Source: Haloarcula amylovorans
Lineage (GTDB): Archaea; Halobacteriota; Halobacteria; Halobacteriales; Haloarculaceae
Assembly (NCBI RefSeq): GCF_004681185.1
Contig: NZ_SRIF01000007.1
Location: 108,463 to 172,462 of the forward strand
Direction: 5' to 3'
Length of the DNA stretch: 64,000 bases
Numbering within the stretch: the stretch's first letter is position 1; each line of letters begins with the position of its first letter. Both the position numbers and the translations under genes were made by a program. The notes under the pieces were generated by a model. The model did no database searches. It saw only the letters and a list, made by a program, of their open reading frames with translations, and was not told the origin of the DNA. Below are positions 18,440 to 26,409 of the stretch, one piece after another.

Positions 18440-19944
18440 CGAATCCCCTCCATGGGGTCGGACGTCGACTCAACCACAAACGATCCTTGCTCGCCGAGCG
18501 CCTCGTCTACGGCGTTGACGAGTGCACGGGCCTTATCGAGCGTCTCTTGATACTCCTCTGCCGGCACCGAGTCGTGTACGACACCGCCGCCGACGCGCAG
18601 CCGGTACTCACCCTCATGGTGGACCAGCGTCCGGATGGTGATGTTGAGCGTCGCCCGGTCGTCGAATCCGAAGACGCTGATGCTCCCAGTGTAGGGACCG
18701 CGACGGGTCGTCTCCACCTCGTCGATTATCTCCATTGTGCGCGGTTTGGGTGCACCCGTGATGGTCCCACCCGGAAACACGGCCGCGACGGCGTCGGCGA
18801 TGCTCACGTCCTCACGCCGTTGTCCTTCGACCAGTGAGACGAGATGCATCACCTCGGAGTAGCGGTCGACGCGGCGGTACTCGGCCACGTCGACCCTGCC
18901 GTACTCGCAGACCTTCCCGAGGTCGTTCCGTTCGAGGTCCACAAGCATCGCGTGTTCGGCCCGCTCTTTCTCGTCGGTCGTGAGGTCACATTCCAATTCG
19001 TCGTCCGCCTCGGGTGTGTCGCCCCGGGGCCGCGTGCCGGCGATGGGTTCAGTCAGGAGTCGGTCACCGTCGACGTCCAACAGGAGTTCGGGGCTGGCAC
19101 TCACGAGGTCGACGCCTGGGAACTCCAACAAACCGGAGTACGGGGCCGGATTCACGCAGCGGACGGCGTCAAACGTCTCGACGGGATGGACCGCCGCCGG
19201 TGCCGTCAGTCGGTGAGAGACGTTGGTCTGAAACGTGTCGCCGTCGCGGACGTACTGCTTGATTTTCCTGACGCGGTCGGCGTAGGCTGCCTCGCCGCAC
19301 TCGCTCTCGAAGGTGGCCTGTCTGCTCGCGGTGGGCTCCGACTGGACATGCGGGTCGCCGTGGAGGGCGGACTCGGCGAGCGCCGTCGCCCGTTTGACGC
19401 CCATCTCGTAGGCCGCCTCGGTGGTGCCGTCAACTACCGGGCAGGCGGTCACGCGAAGCGTGGCATCGCCGTTGTGGGGTTCTTCCCACGCAGCGACGCA
19501 GTCGAAGACGCCGAGCTGGAGTCGTGGGAGACCGTCGGCGACGGTCGTCTCTGGGATGTCTTCGATTTCGCGAGCCACGTCGTAAGAGAGCCACCCGAAC
19601 GCGCCGCAGGGGTAGGGCACGTCACAATCACCTCGGACGAGTTCCTCCCGTTCAAGGACGGCATCGATGGCCTCAATAGACCGGCTGGCGTCCCCATCCG
19701 CTGTCTCGTCGGACCCGACTTCGACTCGTTCGACCGGGTCGACAGCGAAGTACCCCCACCCGGGCTGGCCACCAGTTGTCTCGAGATAGACGCCGTTCCC
19801 CTCATCCGTTCGTGCGCGCCGATAGGCATCGAACGGGTCAGAGACGGTGATACGTACTTCGACCGGCACGCGGGCACCCTGTGGTGCCGCCGCGGCCGTC
19901 TCGACGAACATAGCTTGCTCCGTGACGGTTCGTATATCACTCAT
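18436..19944 (-). CDS. pabB: Aminodeoxychorismate synthase chorismate-binding subunit (TrpE/PabB family)
   Basis: A 502-residue chorismate-utilising enzyme with an N-terminal domain (YLETTGGQPGWGYFAVDP) and a C-terminal catalytic domain (SASPELLLDVDGDRL, TEPIAGTRPRGDT near residue 298-310, DLERNDLGKV, FPGGTITGAPKPRTMEII, YTGSISVF). It aminates chorismate towards 4-amino-4-deoxychorismate for pABA. The PIAGT motif has Ala where E. coli PabB has the catalytic Lys (PIKGT); Ala is usual in TrpE but also occurs in a class of PabB. Gene context with folCP, folE and folD supports PabB. No aminodeoxychorismate lyase (pabC) lies downstream. The promoter appears about 80 bp upstream with a palindrome next to it. 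Confidence 0.82.
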   Translation of the reverse strand: MSDIRTVTEQAMFVETAAAAPQGARVPVEVRITVSDPFDAYRRARTDEGNGVYLETTGGQPGWGYFAVDPVERVEVGSDETADGDASRSIEAIDAVLEREELVRGDCDVPYPCGAFGWLSYDVAREIEDIPETTVADGLPRLQLGVFDCVAAWEEPHNGDATLRVTACPVVDGTTEAAYEMGVKRATALAESALHGDPHVQSEPTASRQATFESECGEAAYADRVRKIKQYVRDGDTFQTNVSHRLTAPAAVHPVETFDAVRCVNPAPYSGLLEFPGVDLVSASPELLLDVDGDRLLTEPIAGTRPRGDTPEADDELECDLTTDEKERAEHAMLVDLERNDLGKVCEYGRVDVAEYRRVDRYSEVMHLVSLVEGQRREDVSIADAVAAVFPGGTITGAPKPRTMEIIDEVETTRRGPYTGSISVFGFDDRATLNITIRTLVHHEGEYRLRVGGGVVHDSVPAEEYQETLDKARALVNAVDEALGEQGSFVVESTSDPMEGIR

Positions 19945-19992
19945 CTGGTACTAGGGCCTCCACGAGGGCCGATATGCGACCCTCGGTGTGGT

Positions 19993-20010
19993 TGTGTAAC
20001 ACCATACACA
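19993..20010. promoter_or_regulatory. Palindrome TGTGTA-N6-TACACA downstream of the pabBA TATA box
   Basis: A perfect 6-6-6 inverted repeat lies on the minus-strand side of the pabB promoter. The TATA-like GTTTTTATC is at about 20021-20030, so transcription should begin near or inside the palindrome, about 50-65 nt before the pabB ATG. This position suits a repressor operator. The 323 bp between pabB and folD contain no gene. The folD side shows no matching site. Confidence 0.45.
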
Positions 20011-20267
20011 GAGTCCGATAAAAACTTTGCGTGGCCGGGGAATTCGACCGAAACGATGTTTGTTGGGGAACATATCGGGCCGATCTCTGTACGAACATCG
20101 GATGGTATTTCAACGGGTGGACTATTCCCCATCCGCGGTTATATCGTAGCGGACTGAGTTGGTGAGCGAGTGCGGTGGCCACACAGTCAGGGTCGACTGG
20201 TGTCGGTCCCAATTCGATTGAGCAGTGTATGGTGACCGACACCGCCACCCACGACAGTGACATCACT

Positions 20268-21161
20268 ATGACTACGATAATCGACGGAAACGAAATCGCG
20301 GACCAGGTTCGAGCCGAGGTGAGTGCGTATACAAATACTCTCGCAGAATCGGACGTGCGTCCGGGCCTCGCAACGGTGTTGATGAGCGACGACGGGGCCA
20401 GCGAGACGTACGTCTCGATGAAACAGCAGGCCTGCGAGGAGACGGGTATAAACGGCTTCCACCACGAAATCGACCCGGACGAACCCGCGGAAGTACTGTT
20501 TGAACGCATCGATGAGCTGAACGCTGACCCGACGGTCCACGGCATCCTCGTCCAGTTGCCGGTCCCGGACCACGTCGACAAGCGTGAGGTTCTCCAGCGT
20601 ATCGACTCGAAGAAAGACGTCGACGGATTCCACCCCGAGAACGTCGGCCGGTTGGTTGCCGGAAACGCCCGGTTCAAACCCTGTACTCCTCACGGTGTCC
20701 AGAAGATACTGGCCGCTGAGGGCATCGGGACGGAGGGCAAGGACGCAGTTGTGGTCGGACGGTCGGATATCGTCGGCAAGCCGATGGTCAACCTTCTCGT
20801 CCAGTACGGTGAGGGCGGCAATGCAACGACGACGGTGTGCCACTCCCGGACTCAGAACCTCGCCGAGAAGACCCGGAACGCAGACATCGTCATCGCGGCG
20901 GCCGGCGTCCCCGAGATGATAGACGGCGACATGATTCAGGAAGGAGCGACGGTCATCGACGTGGGCATCAATCGCGTCGACGCTGACAACAACAAGGGCT
21001 ACGAGCTCGTCGGCGACGTGGACTTCGAGAGCTGTCGGGAGAAGGCAGGCGCCATCACGCCTGTACCCGGTGGCGTCGGGCCTCTCACCATCGCGATGTT
21101 GCTGTACAACACAGTCAAGGCAGCGAGCCTTCAGTCTTGCGTTGAGGTCGGCTTATCCTAG
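20268..21161 (+). CDS. folD: Bifunctional methylene-THF dehydrogenase / methenyl-THF cyclohydrolase
   Basis: A 297-residue protein from the ATG at 20268, which matches the usual FolD start (TTIIDGNEIADQVRAEV). An in-frame extension to 20175 lacks family similarity. Marks are YVSMKQQACEETGI with the catalytic Lys/Tyr region, VQLPVPDHVDKREVLQRI, VVGRSDIVGKPMVNLL and the C-terminal TPVPGGVGPLTIAMLL. FolD oxidises methylene-THF to methenyl-THF and hydrolyses it to 10-formyl-THF. It would drain C1 units released by the demethylating flavoproteins. Confidence 0.95.
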   Translation: MTTIIDGNEIADQVRAEVSAYTNTLAESDVRPGLATVLMSDDGASETYVSMKQQACEETGINGFHHEIDPDEPAEVLFERIDELNADPTVHGILVQLPVPDHVDKREVLQRIDSKKDVDGFHPENVGRLVAGNARFKPCTPHGVQKILAAEGIGTEGKDAVVVGRSDIVGKPMVNLLVQYGEGGNATTTVCHSRTQNLAEKTRNADIVIAAAGVPEMIDGDMIQEGATVIDVGINRVDADNNKGYELVGDVDFESCREKAGAITPVPGGVGPLTIAMLLYNTVKAASLQSCVEVGLS

Positions 21162-21236
21162 TCGACGTTCGGCCACCGGTCCGAATGGCTGTTCCACGAC
21201 GTCTTAGTGTCCCGATACGACGAGGTTCGTTGAACA

Positions 21237-21437
21237 CTATTGTGTCTCGACCGCGCCACACTCCGGGCAGACGATCTCCACGTCGCCGGACGAGGATCCG
21301 ACCGACTCTATCAGGTTGTGTCCGTCAGCGCACTGTTCGTGGAGGTACACCTCGTGGTTGCCGTGTTGGTTGAGGATGATATGGTCCCGTTCCGAACCCG
21401 AGACTAACCCGTGGCAATAGTGACACTCTCCGCTCAT
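21237..21437 (-). CDS. Small CxxC zinc-binding protein
   Basis: A 66-residue protein with an N-terminal CHYCH and a C-terminal CPECG, plus several His residues between them (HGNHEVYLHEQC), a likely zinc ribbon. Its ATG follows a TATA-like TTATTTAC by about 27 bp. Such mini zinc-finger proteins are abundant in haloarchaea and mostly uncharacterised. It is convergent with folD and is the last intact gene before the mobile-element remnants. Confidence 0.7.
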   Translation of the reverse strand: MSGECHYCHGLVSGSERDHIILNQHGNHEVYLHEQCADGHNLIESVGSSSGDVEIVCPECGAVETQ

Positions 21438-21540
21438 ACCCTACGGTAGTAATCCGAGGGTAAATAACTAGCCCGCCGACCGGCACAGGTCTCGACGTCG
21501 GCGTTCGCTTGGGGGCTGGGTAAGTTGGCTCAACACTTGC

Positions 21541-21807
21541 ACAACTAAGGCTTTGCAGCGTATTCAGCCGCCGGGGGACTGACCCCACGCGGCGTTTCTT
21601 CACCGATTCACTGAGAAACATACTGTCGACGATACAGAGCTTCTCGTGGATGCTGGCGACTATCTGACAGCCCTTGCCCGCCAGGAATTGAGCGGTCGGC
21701 TCGACTACCATATCCGGAACCACATCGAAAAGTAGTTCCAGACCGTTATCAGGCGGATTGACCGCTGTCACACCTTCTGGCGGGGCAGTCAGCGAAGCGC
21801 GGAATAG
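21541..21807 (+). pseudogene. IS6-family transposase remnant
   Basis: One plus-strand frame reads AAFLHRFTEKHTVDDTELLVDAGDYL, then ARQELSGRLDYHIRNHIEK, a stop (TAG in place of the usual Trp), then FQTVIRRIDRCHTFWRGSQ. These are the C-terminal blocks of haloarchaeal IS6-type DDE transposases; the last catalytic Glu is in NHIEK. Two in-frame stops interrupt it, and the N-terminal half and terminal repeats are not visible. The next 290 bp (21808-22099) hold nothing recognisable. Confidence 0.75.
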
Positions 21808-22099
21808 GAGAACCAAGCCTTTCACCGTTTGTTGGATTAGCTGTAGTGACACAGCACTTGACCAGCCAGCTGTACCACACCCGATATTGTATCGGGCGTG
21901 AGCGATTGTGGACTCGGCAGACTCGCTCGCATATGCGAGAACATTGTCCAGCAGCACTCCACCGCCTCGGTCTCTGTGATATCGCTGTCAACATCGATGG
22001 GAAAGAGAAGATCGTTAGTCCTATGCTGTTCTCGATACGTGCGTGGTAGCGAGCGAGGCGATAGCAAAGCGAAAGTCAAATAGTTACTTCATCCGCCAC

Positions 22100-22334
22100 T
22101 TATACGTCAGAATCGACTTCAGCAAGGGCTTCTGTCGCAACATCTCCTAATTCCCCGGCTTCGATATGTGAGTACCGCTCTCGTACCATTTCCTCTGAAT
22201 TGTCGAGATAGCGAGCCGCAACGGTATAGCCAAACGCACGAACGAGAACTTCACCCATCCCGCGGCGACCGCCGTGTGGGGCAAGATAGTCGTGTTTCGG
22301 ATGGTCGATGTCGATTCCGCGATTAATGACTGAT
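22100..22334 (-). pseudogene. C-terminal fragment of a tyrosine recombinase/integrase
   Basis: Reading back from the TAA at 22100 the minus strand encodes DYLAPHGGRRGMGEVLVRAFGYTV, then AARYLDNSEEMVRERYSHIEA. This is the end of an XerC/D-like integrase: the His-x-x-Arg box (HGGR) and the nucleophile Tyr in ERYSHIEA are present. The N-terminal and core-binding domains are missing; upstream lies the iteron array of the parA region. A truncated integrase next to a plasmid-type replication and partition module is typical of an integrated element whose insertion split or eroded the gene. Confidence 0.72.
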
Positions 22335-22386
22335 ATAGAGCCAATACTGCCCCAAATATCACATAACGCCCTAGCATACCTAACGC

Positions 22387-22444
22387 TCTTAGATAACTAT
22401 CTTAGCCAACTGTCTTAGATTAGTGTCTTAGACAAGTGTCGTAG
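22387..22444. repeat. Iteron array: five TCTTAG-type hexamers with exact 13-bp period
   Basis: TCTTAG occurs at 22387, 22400, 22413 and 22426, and a one-mismatch copy TCGTAG at 22439, each exactly 13 bp apart. A further copy lies at 22470. The flanking bases are also partly repeated (ACTGTCTTAGA, AGTGTCTTAGA). The array ends about 50 bp before the parA ATG. Period, position and neighbour suggest a centromere-like partition site or the operator autoregulating parA. Confidence 0.65.
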
Positions 22445-22493
22445 GACAGTTGTCTGACGTAGATACTTATCTTAGAAAGACACAGATGTCTCT

Positions 22494-23363
22494 ATGCTGA
22501 GTTATACGGTCTACAGTGAAGCTGGCGGCGTCGGAAAGACATCACTGGCTGCAAATCTCGCCGTCGCGCATGCTCGCGGCGGCCTCAATCCTCTCGTCGT
22601 CCCACTCGATCCACAGGACGGTGACCTCTCCAGACTACTCGGTGTTGATGACAACCGGGCAGACAGCAGTGCCGATAATCTTGTTCGGCACATGGTCAAT
22701 AGTCCACGTGGTCCGTTCGACGAACTTGTTCGAACTGCGGAGGGCGTCGATATCGTCCCCGAGCACAACATGCTCTCAGATCTGTCGAACCACCTTTCGC
22801 GCGAGCAGTCCAAGGCTGAGGACCTTGGCGACGCATACAACATTTACGCTCAACTTCGACGAGTACTGCGCGACGCTGACGTAGGTGGGAAGTACGATGT
22901 CCTCATTTGCGACCCTCCCGCAACAGAGTCCGACCACCTCTACAACGCGATCTACGCGACGAGGAACCTCGTCATTCCAGTTGAGCCTAGCTGGAAGGGG
23001 CAGGCCAGCGTCGAGGGACTTGCGGACCTCGCGACCAACTTCGCCGATCAGTTGAATATTGACCTCGGTGTCCTCGGTGCTATTCCAAATGGCGTCAAGA
23101 ACACGAGCGACCAGCGAGAGATGATCGAGGATATCGAATTCCCTGTTCCAGAGACCATCGCTGATAGAACGTCACTGATGGAAGGCTGTTGGCGACGACA
23201 GTGCTCGGCATTTCATTATGTCCAAGAGCATCGCGACCGCCGTCGTGACTACGAGTTGGAGACGCTAGCACAACTTGACCGCCTCGCCCGGTTTCTTGAA
23301 GAACAGGGTGGCATCGAAGCACCGAATCCACCGGAACCCGGCGCACTGGAGGAGACAGCATGA
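22494..23363 (+). CDS. ParA/Soj-type partition ATPase
   Basis: A 289-residue P-loop ATPase. EAGGVGKTS (9-17) is the deviant Walker A motif of the ParA/MinD class, with Lys15. VVPLDPQDGDLSRLLG is the A' region, DVLICDPPATES contains the Walker B Asp, and VIPVEPSWKGQASVEGL follows. Such ATPases segregate plasmids with a centromere-binding partner. The gene is downstream of an iteron array and its stop overlaps the next start (ATGA). The C-terminus is acidic and proline-rich. It is likely the partition motor of the element. Confidence 0.88.
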   Translation: MLSYTVYSEAGGVGKTSLAANLAVAHARGGLNPLVVPLDPQDGDLSRLLGVDDNRADSSADNLVRHMVNSPRGPFDELVRTAEGVDIVPEHNMLSDLSNHLSREQSKAEDLGDAYNIYAQLRRVLRDADVGGKYDVLICDPPATESDHLYNAIYATRNLVIPVEPSWKGQASVEGLADLATNFADQLNIDLGVLGAIPNGVKNTSDQREMIEDIEFPVPETIADRTSLMEGCWRRQCSAFHYVQEHRDRRRDYELETLAQLDRLARFLEEQGGIEAPNPPEPGALEETA

Positions 23364-23764
23364 CTGGGTTCAAATCAGGAGCAAGCGATGACGACCCACT
23401 CGGCAGCAGCGATACTGAGACTGATGAAGCCGCGGAGGCCGATGAACGCCAGCAACAGGAGACAGTATCTCGCGACTCTATTAATGACGACATGACGACA
23501 TCGACGGAGACCGAGTCCTCGACTAGCGGCGGCCTGCCATGGCTCTACTCCCGGTCCTCGATTACGGACGGTCGAGAAAAGACTGTCCAGTTGCACCTTC
23601 AGCAGTCCACACTCGATTTAGAGCGGGCAGCTCGTCGAGATATCGAGATCGATGACACAGTCAAGAAAGCCGACCTGCGAGAGGCTGCGGTCATCGTGGC
23701 CCTTGACCGCCACCTCGAAGATGTCGCAGATAAGCTTCGTGAGTGGGGCTACGACGCTGAGTGA
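23360..23764 (+). CDS. Putative ParA partner protein
   Basis: A 134-residue protein whose ATG overlaps the parA stop by 4 bp, implying co-translation. The first 55 residues are acidic, Ser/Thr-rich and probably disordered. Residues about 60-134 (TVQLHLQQSTLDLERAARRD, VKKADLREAAVIVALDRHLEDV) look alpha-helical and could form a small DNA-binding domain of the ribbon-helix-helix or arm type. No ParB homology is visible. Position after parA suggests the centromere-binding adaptor; this is inference. Confidence 0.6.
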   Translation: MTGFKSGASDDDPLGSSDTETDEAAEADERQQQETVSRDSINDDMTTSTETESSTSGGLPWLYSRSSITDGREKTVQLHLQQSTLDLERAARRDIEIDDTVKKADLREAAVIVALDRHLEDVADKLREWGYDAE

Positions 23765-23849
23765 CACAGCTACCACATTTCGGTGTTCGGGAGTAGGAGA
23801 AACCTCAGTATTTTCTGGCTGTCGTTCTCGATAGCGTGCGCTACGCTGG

Positions 23850-23985
23850 TTACGGAACCGAGTGATTGGGACGTCGGTGACGTCGTCGGCACCGGCAAGA
23901 AGCATCCCCTCGACATGCGCTGCGGTACCGAGTACAAAGGCATCACTGAGTGCTGTCGAGTATCGGAATTTGACTCCGTCCCGAG
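23850..23985 (-). pseudogene. C-terminal remnant of a VapC-type PIN-domain toxin
   Basis: The minus strand reads FRYSTALSDAFVLGTAAHVEGMLL, then AGADDVTDVPITRFRN. This resembles the end of haloarchaeal PIN-domain ribonucleases, in which A(L)ADAF and the later LxxGADD hold conserved acidic residues. The N-terminal catalytic part and a VapB antitoxin are missing. The rest of 23765-24228 shows only a short unassigned minus-strand frame (24050-24232). Confidence 0.5.
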
Positions 23986-24228
23986 GTGAGGCGCTATGCA
24001 GCACGAAATTCGAGAACTACACGGGTCTATCACAGTTGCTCGTTGAACATCAGCTCGCATCGCTTGGTGAGATTTGTCTCCTCTCGGCAGGTGGAGAGAA
24101 AGGTTGATTCAGTTGCTTCGCCCTCACCAGGCGAGCTTCGGGTGAACTAACTTGGAGTCTAGCCCCGAGGGACGCGGCCTGTTCGGTGGAGAGTGCATTA
24201 TTGACACCTTCAAAACCAGCGGTATGGA

Positions 24229-24645
24229 TCACGCACTGGCCGAGACATCATCGGTATCGAGGTCGTCAACGAGTGGGTAATCGATATGCATCTCGATACG
24301 GTCGAACGGAACAACAGGACGCATTGCCCCGCCAGGGCCACCTTCTTCGAGGTCAAGGATGCCGAGGACCTCCAGATGCTTGAGGTCAGCATGGACGTCG
24401 GAAACATCACGATCGACGAGCCGGGCAGCCTCACGCATGCTCTGAGGGTCGTGTTCCGCAATGGTCTGGATTAGATCCAAGCGCAATGGGGTGAGACTAT
24501 CGATGAGATCGTCGTAACTGCCGAACTGCAGTGTTACTGCTTCATCAGAGTCATCGAGCGTGCCCTCCTCGCCTGCTTGAACGAAGTCTATCGCGTCGTT
24601 TCGGAGCTGTTCACGGTCGCCAACAGTGATGTGGAGCGTGGTCAT
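24229..24645 (-). CDS. HVO_A0114-family winged-helix DNA-binding protein (probable antitoxin)
   Basis: A 138-residue protein whose central part (LTPLRLDLIQTIAEHDPQSM, then REAARLVDRDVSDVHADLKHLEVLGIL) is a MarR-like winged helix of the family that haloarchaeal genomes pair with TumE/DUF6516 proteins. It begins 25 bp downstream of the end of such a toxin-like frame. By family precedent it would be the antitoxin and autorepressor, acting at the palindromes near 25.0 kb. The ATG at 24645 opens MTTLHITVGDREQ, typical for the family. Confidence 0.72.
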   Translation of the reverse strand: MTTLHITVGDREQLRNDAIDFVQAGEEGTLDDSDEAVTLQFGSYDDLIDSLTPLRLDLIQTIAEHDPQSMREAARLVDRDVSDVHADLKHLEVLGILDLEEGGPGGAMRPVVPFDRIEMHIDYPLVDDLDTDDVSASA

Positions 24646-24670
24646 GGTTAGATTGGGTTTGATTCAGTGG

Positions 24671-24987
24671 TCAGTAGGGTCGGTTTGGTCCGCCATCGAC
24701 GGCCTCCCAGTGTTTGTCAGCAATCGCCCAGAACTCGACAAGCCGCTCTTCCATTCCGGGAAACTCTACATCGTCGGCGTCACCGGCTGCGGTATGATGT
24801 TTTGGCCTTTCGTATCTTCGTGCGCGTTATCGTACCGAACGAGCGTCAAGTCTTCTAGGGTACCTAGATGGAGCGTGTGCTTCCAGCCCGAGGGATAGGT
24901 CTCGGTTTCGTCAGTCCGGCGAATAACGACGTTCTCGACGAGGCCAGCTTCGACGTGTGTATACTGGAAGGTTAACTCGCTGCCCAT
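24671..24987 (-). pseudogene. Frameshifted TumE/DUF6516-like toxin
   Basis: The frame from the ATG at 24987 reads YPSGWKHTLHLGTLEDLTLVRYDNAHED, which matches the core of TumE-type toxins (GxKYRLQYG...LVRYDN). Near 24800 the coding signal shifts by one base and continues as HHTAAGDADDVEFPGMEERL, then VEFWAIADKHW to the TGA at 24671. The second part is the expected C-terminus (HxH-like run and F-P-G). One small indel therefore separates two halves of a full-length gene. Either the toxin is dead or the base is a sequencing error. Its partner is intact downstream. Confidence 0.65.
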
Positions 24988-24994
24988 CTACTAT

Positions 24995-25046
24995 GTGTTG
25001 GTTCTTCTCCCAACACCGTAAAGGTGTTGGGTAATCAGCCAACACC
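24995..25046. promoter_or_regulatory. Two GGTGTTGG-N8-CCAACACC palindromes before the TumE-like pair
   Basis: GTGTTGG (24995-25001), 8 bp, CCAACAC (25010-25016) is followed by GGTGTTGG (25023-25030), 8 bp, CCAACACC (25039-25046). The two palindromes are identical in geometry and 28-29 bp apart. They sit immediately upstream of the toxin-like start at 24987, where a toxin-antitoxin autorepressor would bind. The 172 bp between this gene and orc1 (24988-25159) hold no gene. Confidence 0.6.
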
Positions 25047-25159
25047 ATTTTTACGTCTGTCACACAGCCCCAGATACAAGTGTCTGACTCAGAGTTACGG
25101 CAATCGTCTTCTCTATGAGAACACATCCAGAAGCTGCTTTGCAGTGGCTCGTATACGAA

Positions 25160-26377
25160 CTAGCTGAACTGATCTAGATTTTGATCGACCATCAGTTCTT
25201 CAAGTCGGTTATTTTCACTCAAAATGTTCAAGAGGAGATCCTGTTTGATGTCGAGTTCATATTGATAGTGTTTCCCGCCACTTCGACCTTTGTTAACTTC
25301 GTCAACATGCAGAAATCCTTTGAGCGAGAGCTGACTGAGACGGTTAAGTACAGTTCGCTTTGCTTTGACAGTCGTGTCCAGACGGGTAGCTATTGTTTCA
25401 TACACCTCGTAGATTCGCTTTCGTCGAGCAGGGAGTTCACCCTGTTCGGCCAGGAGAGCGACAGCATAGAGCACGAGATGGCTCTGTGTGGGTAAATCTC
25501 GCAATTCGTCTTCGATCACGCCCTTTTCGACGAGGCTTATCGCTTCCCGAACATGGTCTTCGGTGACAGCATCTGCATCCTTTTTGCGAGCGAGTGAACC
25601 GGCATTATAGAGAATATCAAGAGCTCGTCGAGCACTGCCCGTATTCTGTGCTGCTGATGCCGCTACAAGCGGGATAACTCCACTAATGAGCATTCCCTCA
25701 ACGAACGCTTTCTCAGCGCGTTGTTCGAGAATAGTCTGGAGTTCACCAGCATCGTAGGGACCAAATCGGATTTCGTGCTCACAGAGCGTCGATTTTACAC
25801 GAGCAGAGAGATTGTCACGGAACTTGAAATTGTTCGAGATACCGATAAGCCCTAGATAGGTGTTATTGATGTCTTGATTGCTCCGTGCTCGGGGAAGCTT
25901 GTAGAGCAGATCGTCGTCTGTCCCAAGGCTGTCGACTTCGTCAAGCACGATGTAAAGATGGGTTGCATCAAGTGCATCTATTTCCTCCCAGAGCATATCA
26001 TAGACAGCTGCATTGGAGTGACCAGACATGCTGATCTTCTGGCTCCGCTCTCGGAAGGAATTGACTAGCTTCACCGCTGTCTGATACGACGTTAGCTCTT
26101 TGCAATTTGCCCAAACGACTTCAACGTCAACGTCGTCGAATTGCTCCATATCCTTCGAGAGTTCGTTGAGAATCATACGTGTGGCAACCGTTTTGCCGAC
26201 ACCTGTATCTCCGTAAACGAAGATATTGCGGGGGCTGGCCGCATTTGCGACCGGTTGGAGGGCTTCGATATAGTCTTCGCGTTCCTCTTCACGCTCAATT
26301 AACTCATCTGGCGTATACTCCTCTTGGAGCACTTGCTCATTTTTGAACACTTTTTTTGAGCGTTCAAAGGTAACCAT
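25160..26377 (-). CDS. orc1: Orc1/Cdc6-type replication initiator
   Basis: A 405-residue AAA+ protein from the ATG at 26377; a longer frame reaches into the origin repeats and is rejected. FVYGDTGVGKT (53-63) is Walker A, HLYIVLDEVDSLG is Walker B, sensor-1 lies in IGISNNFKFRD, and the C-terminal winged helix is near 310-405 (RLDTTVKAKRTVLNRLSQLSL). Orc1/Cdc6 binds origin recognition boxes and loads the replicative helicase. The gene points away from an origin-like region with ORB repeats. Base composition is more A/T-rich than the chromosome-like left part, suggesting plasmid origin. Confidence 0.92.
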   Translation of the reverse strand: MVTFERSKKVFKNEQVLQEEYTPDELIEREEEREDYIEALQPVANAASPRNIFVYGDTGVGKTVATRMILNELSKDMEQFDDVDVEVVWANCKELTSYQTAVKLVNSFRERSQKISMSGHSNAAVYDMLWEEIDALDATHLYIVLDEVDSLGTDDDLLYKLPRARSNQDINNTYLGLIGISNNFKFRDNLSARVKSTLCEHEIRFGPYDAGELQTILEQRAEKAFVEGMLISGVIPLVAASAAQNTGSARRALDILYNAGSLARKKDADAVTEDHVREAISLVEKGVIEDELRDLPTQSHLVLYAVALLAEQGELPARRKRIYEVYETIATRLDTTVKAKRTVLNRLSQLSLKGFLHVDEVNKGRSGGKHYQYELDIKQDLLLNILSENNRLEELMVDQNLDQFS

Positions 26378-26409
26378 GGAAACGCATACCGAGACAAGCA
26401 TGATAAAAC

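Noticed and set aside
18844..20157. Long plus-strand open frame (437 codons) opposite pabB
   Set aside because: It is antisense to a clear TrpE/PabB protein and has no recognisable motif; long antisense frames are usual in G+C-rich DNA.
21808..22099. Possible second transposase piece
   Set aside because: Short frames on both strands show no conserved transposase block.
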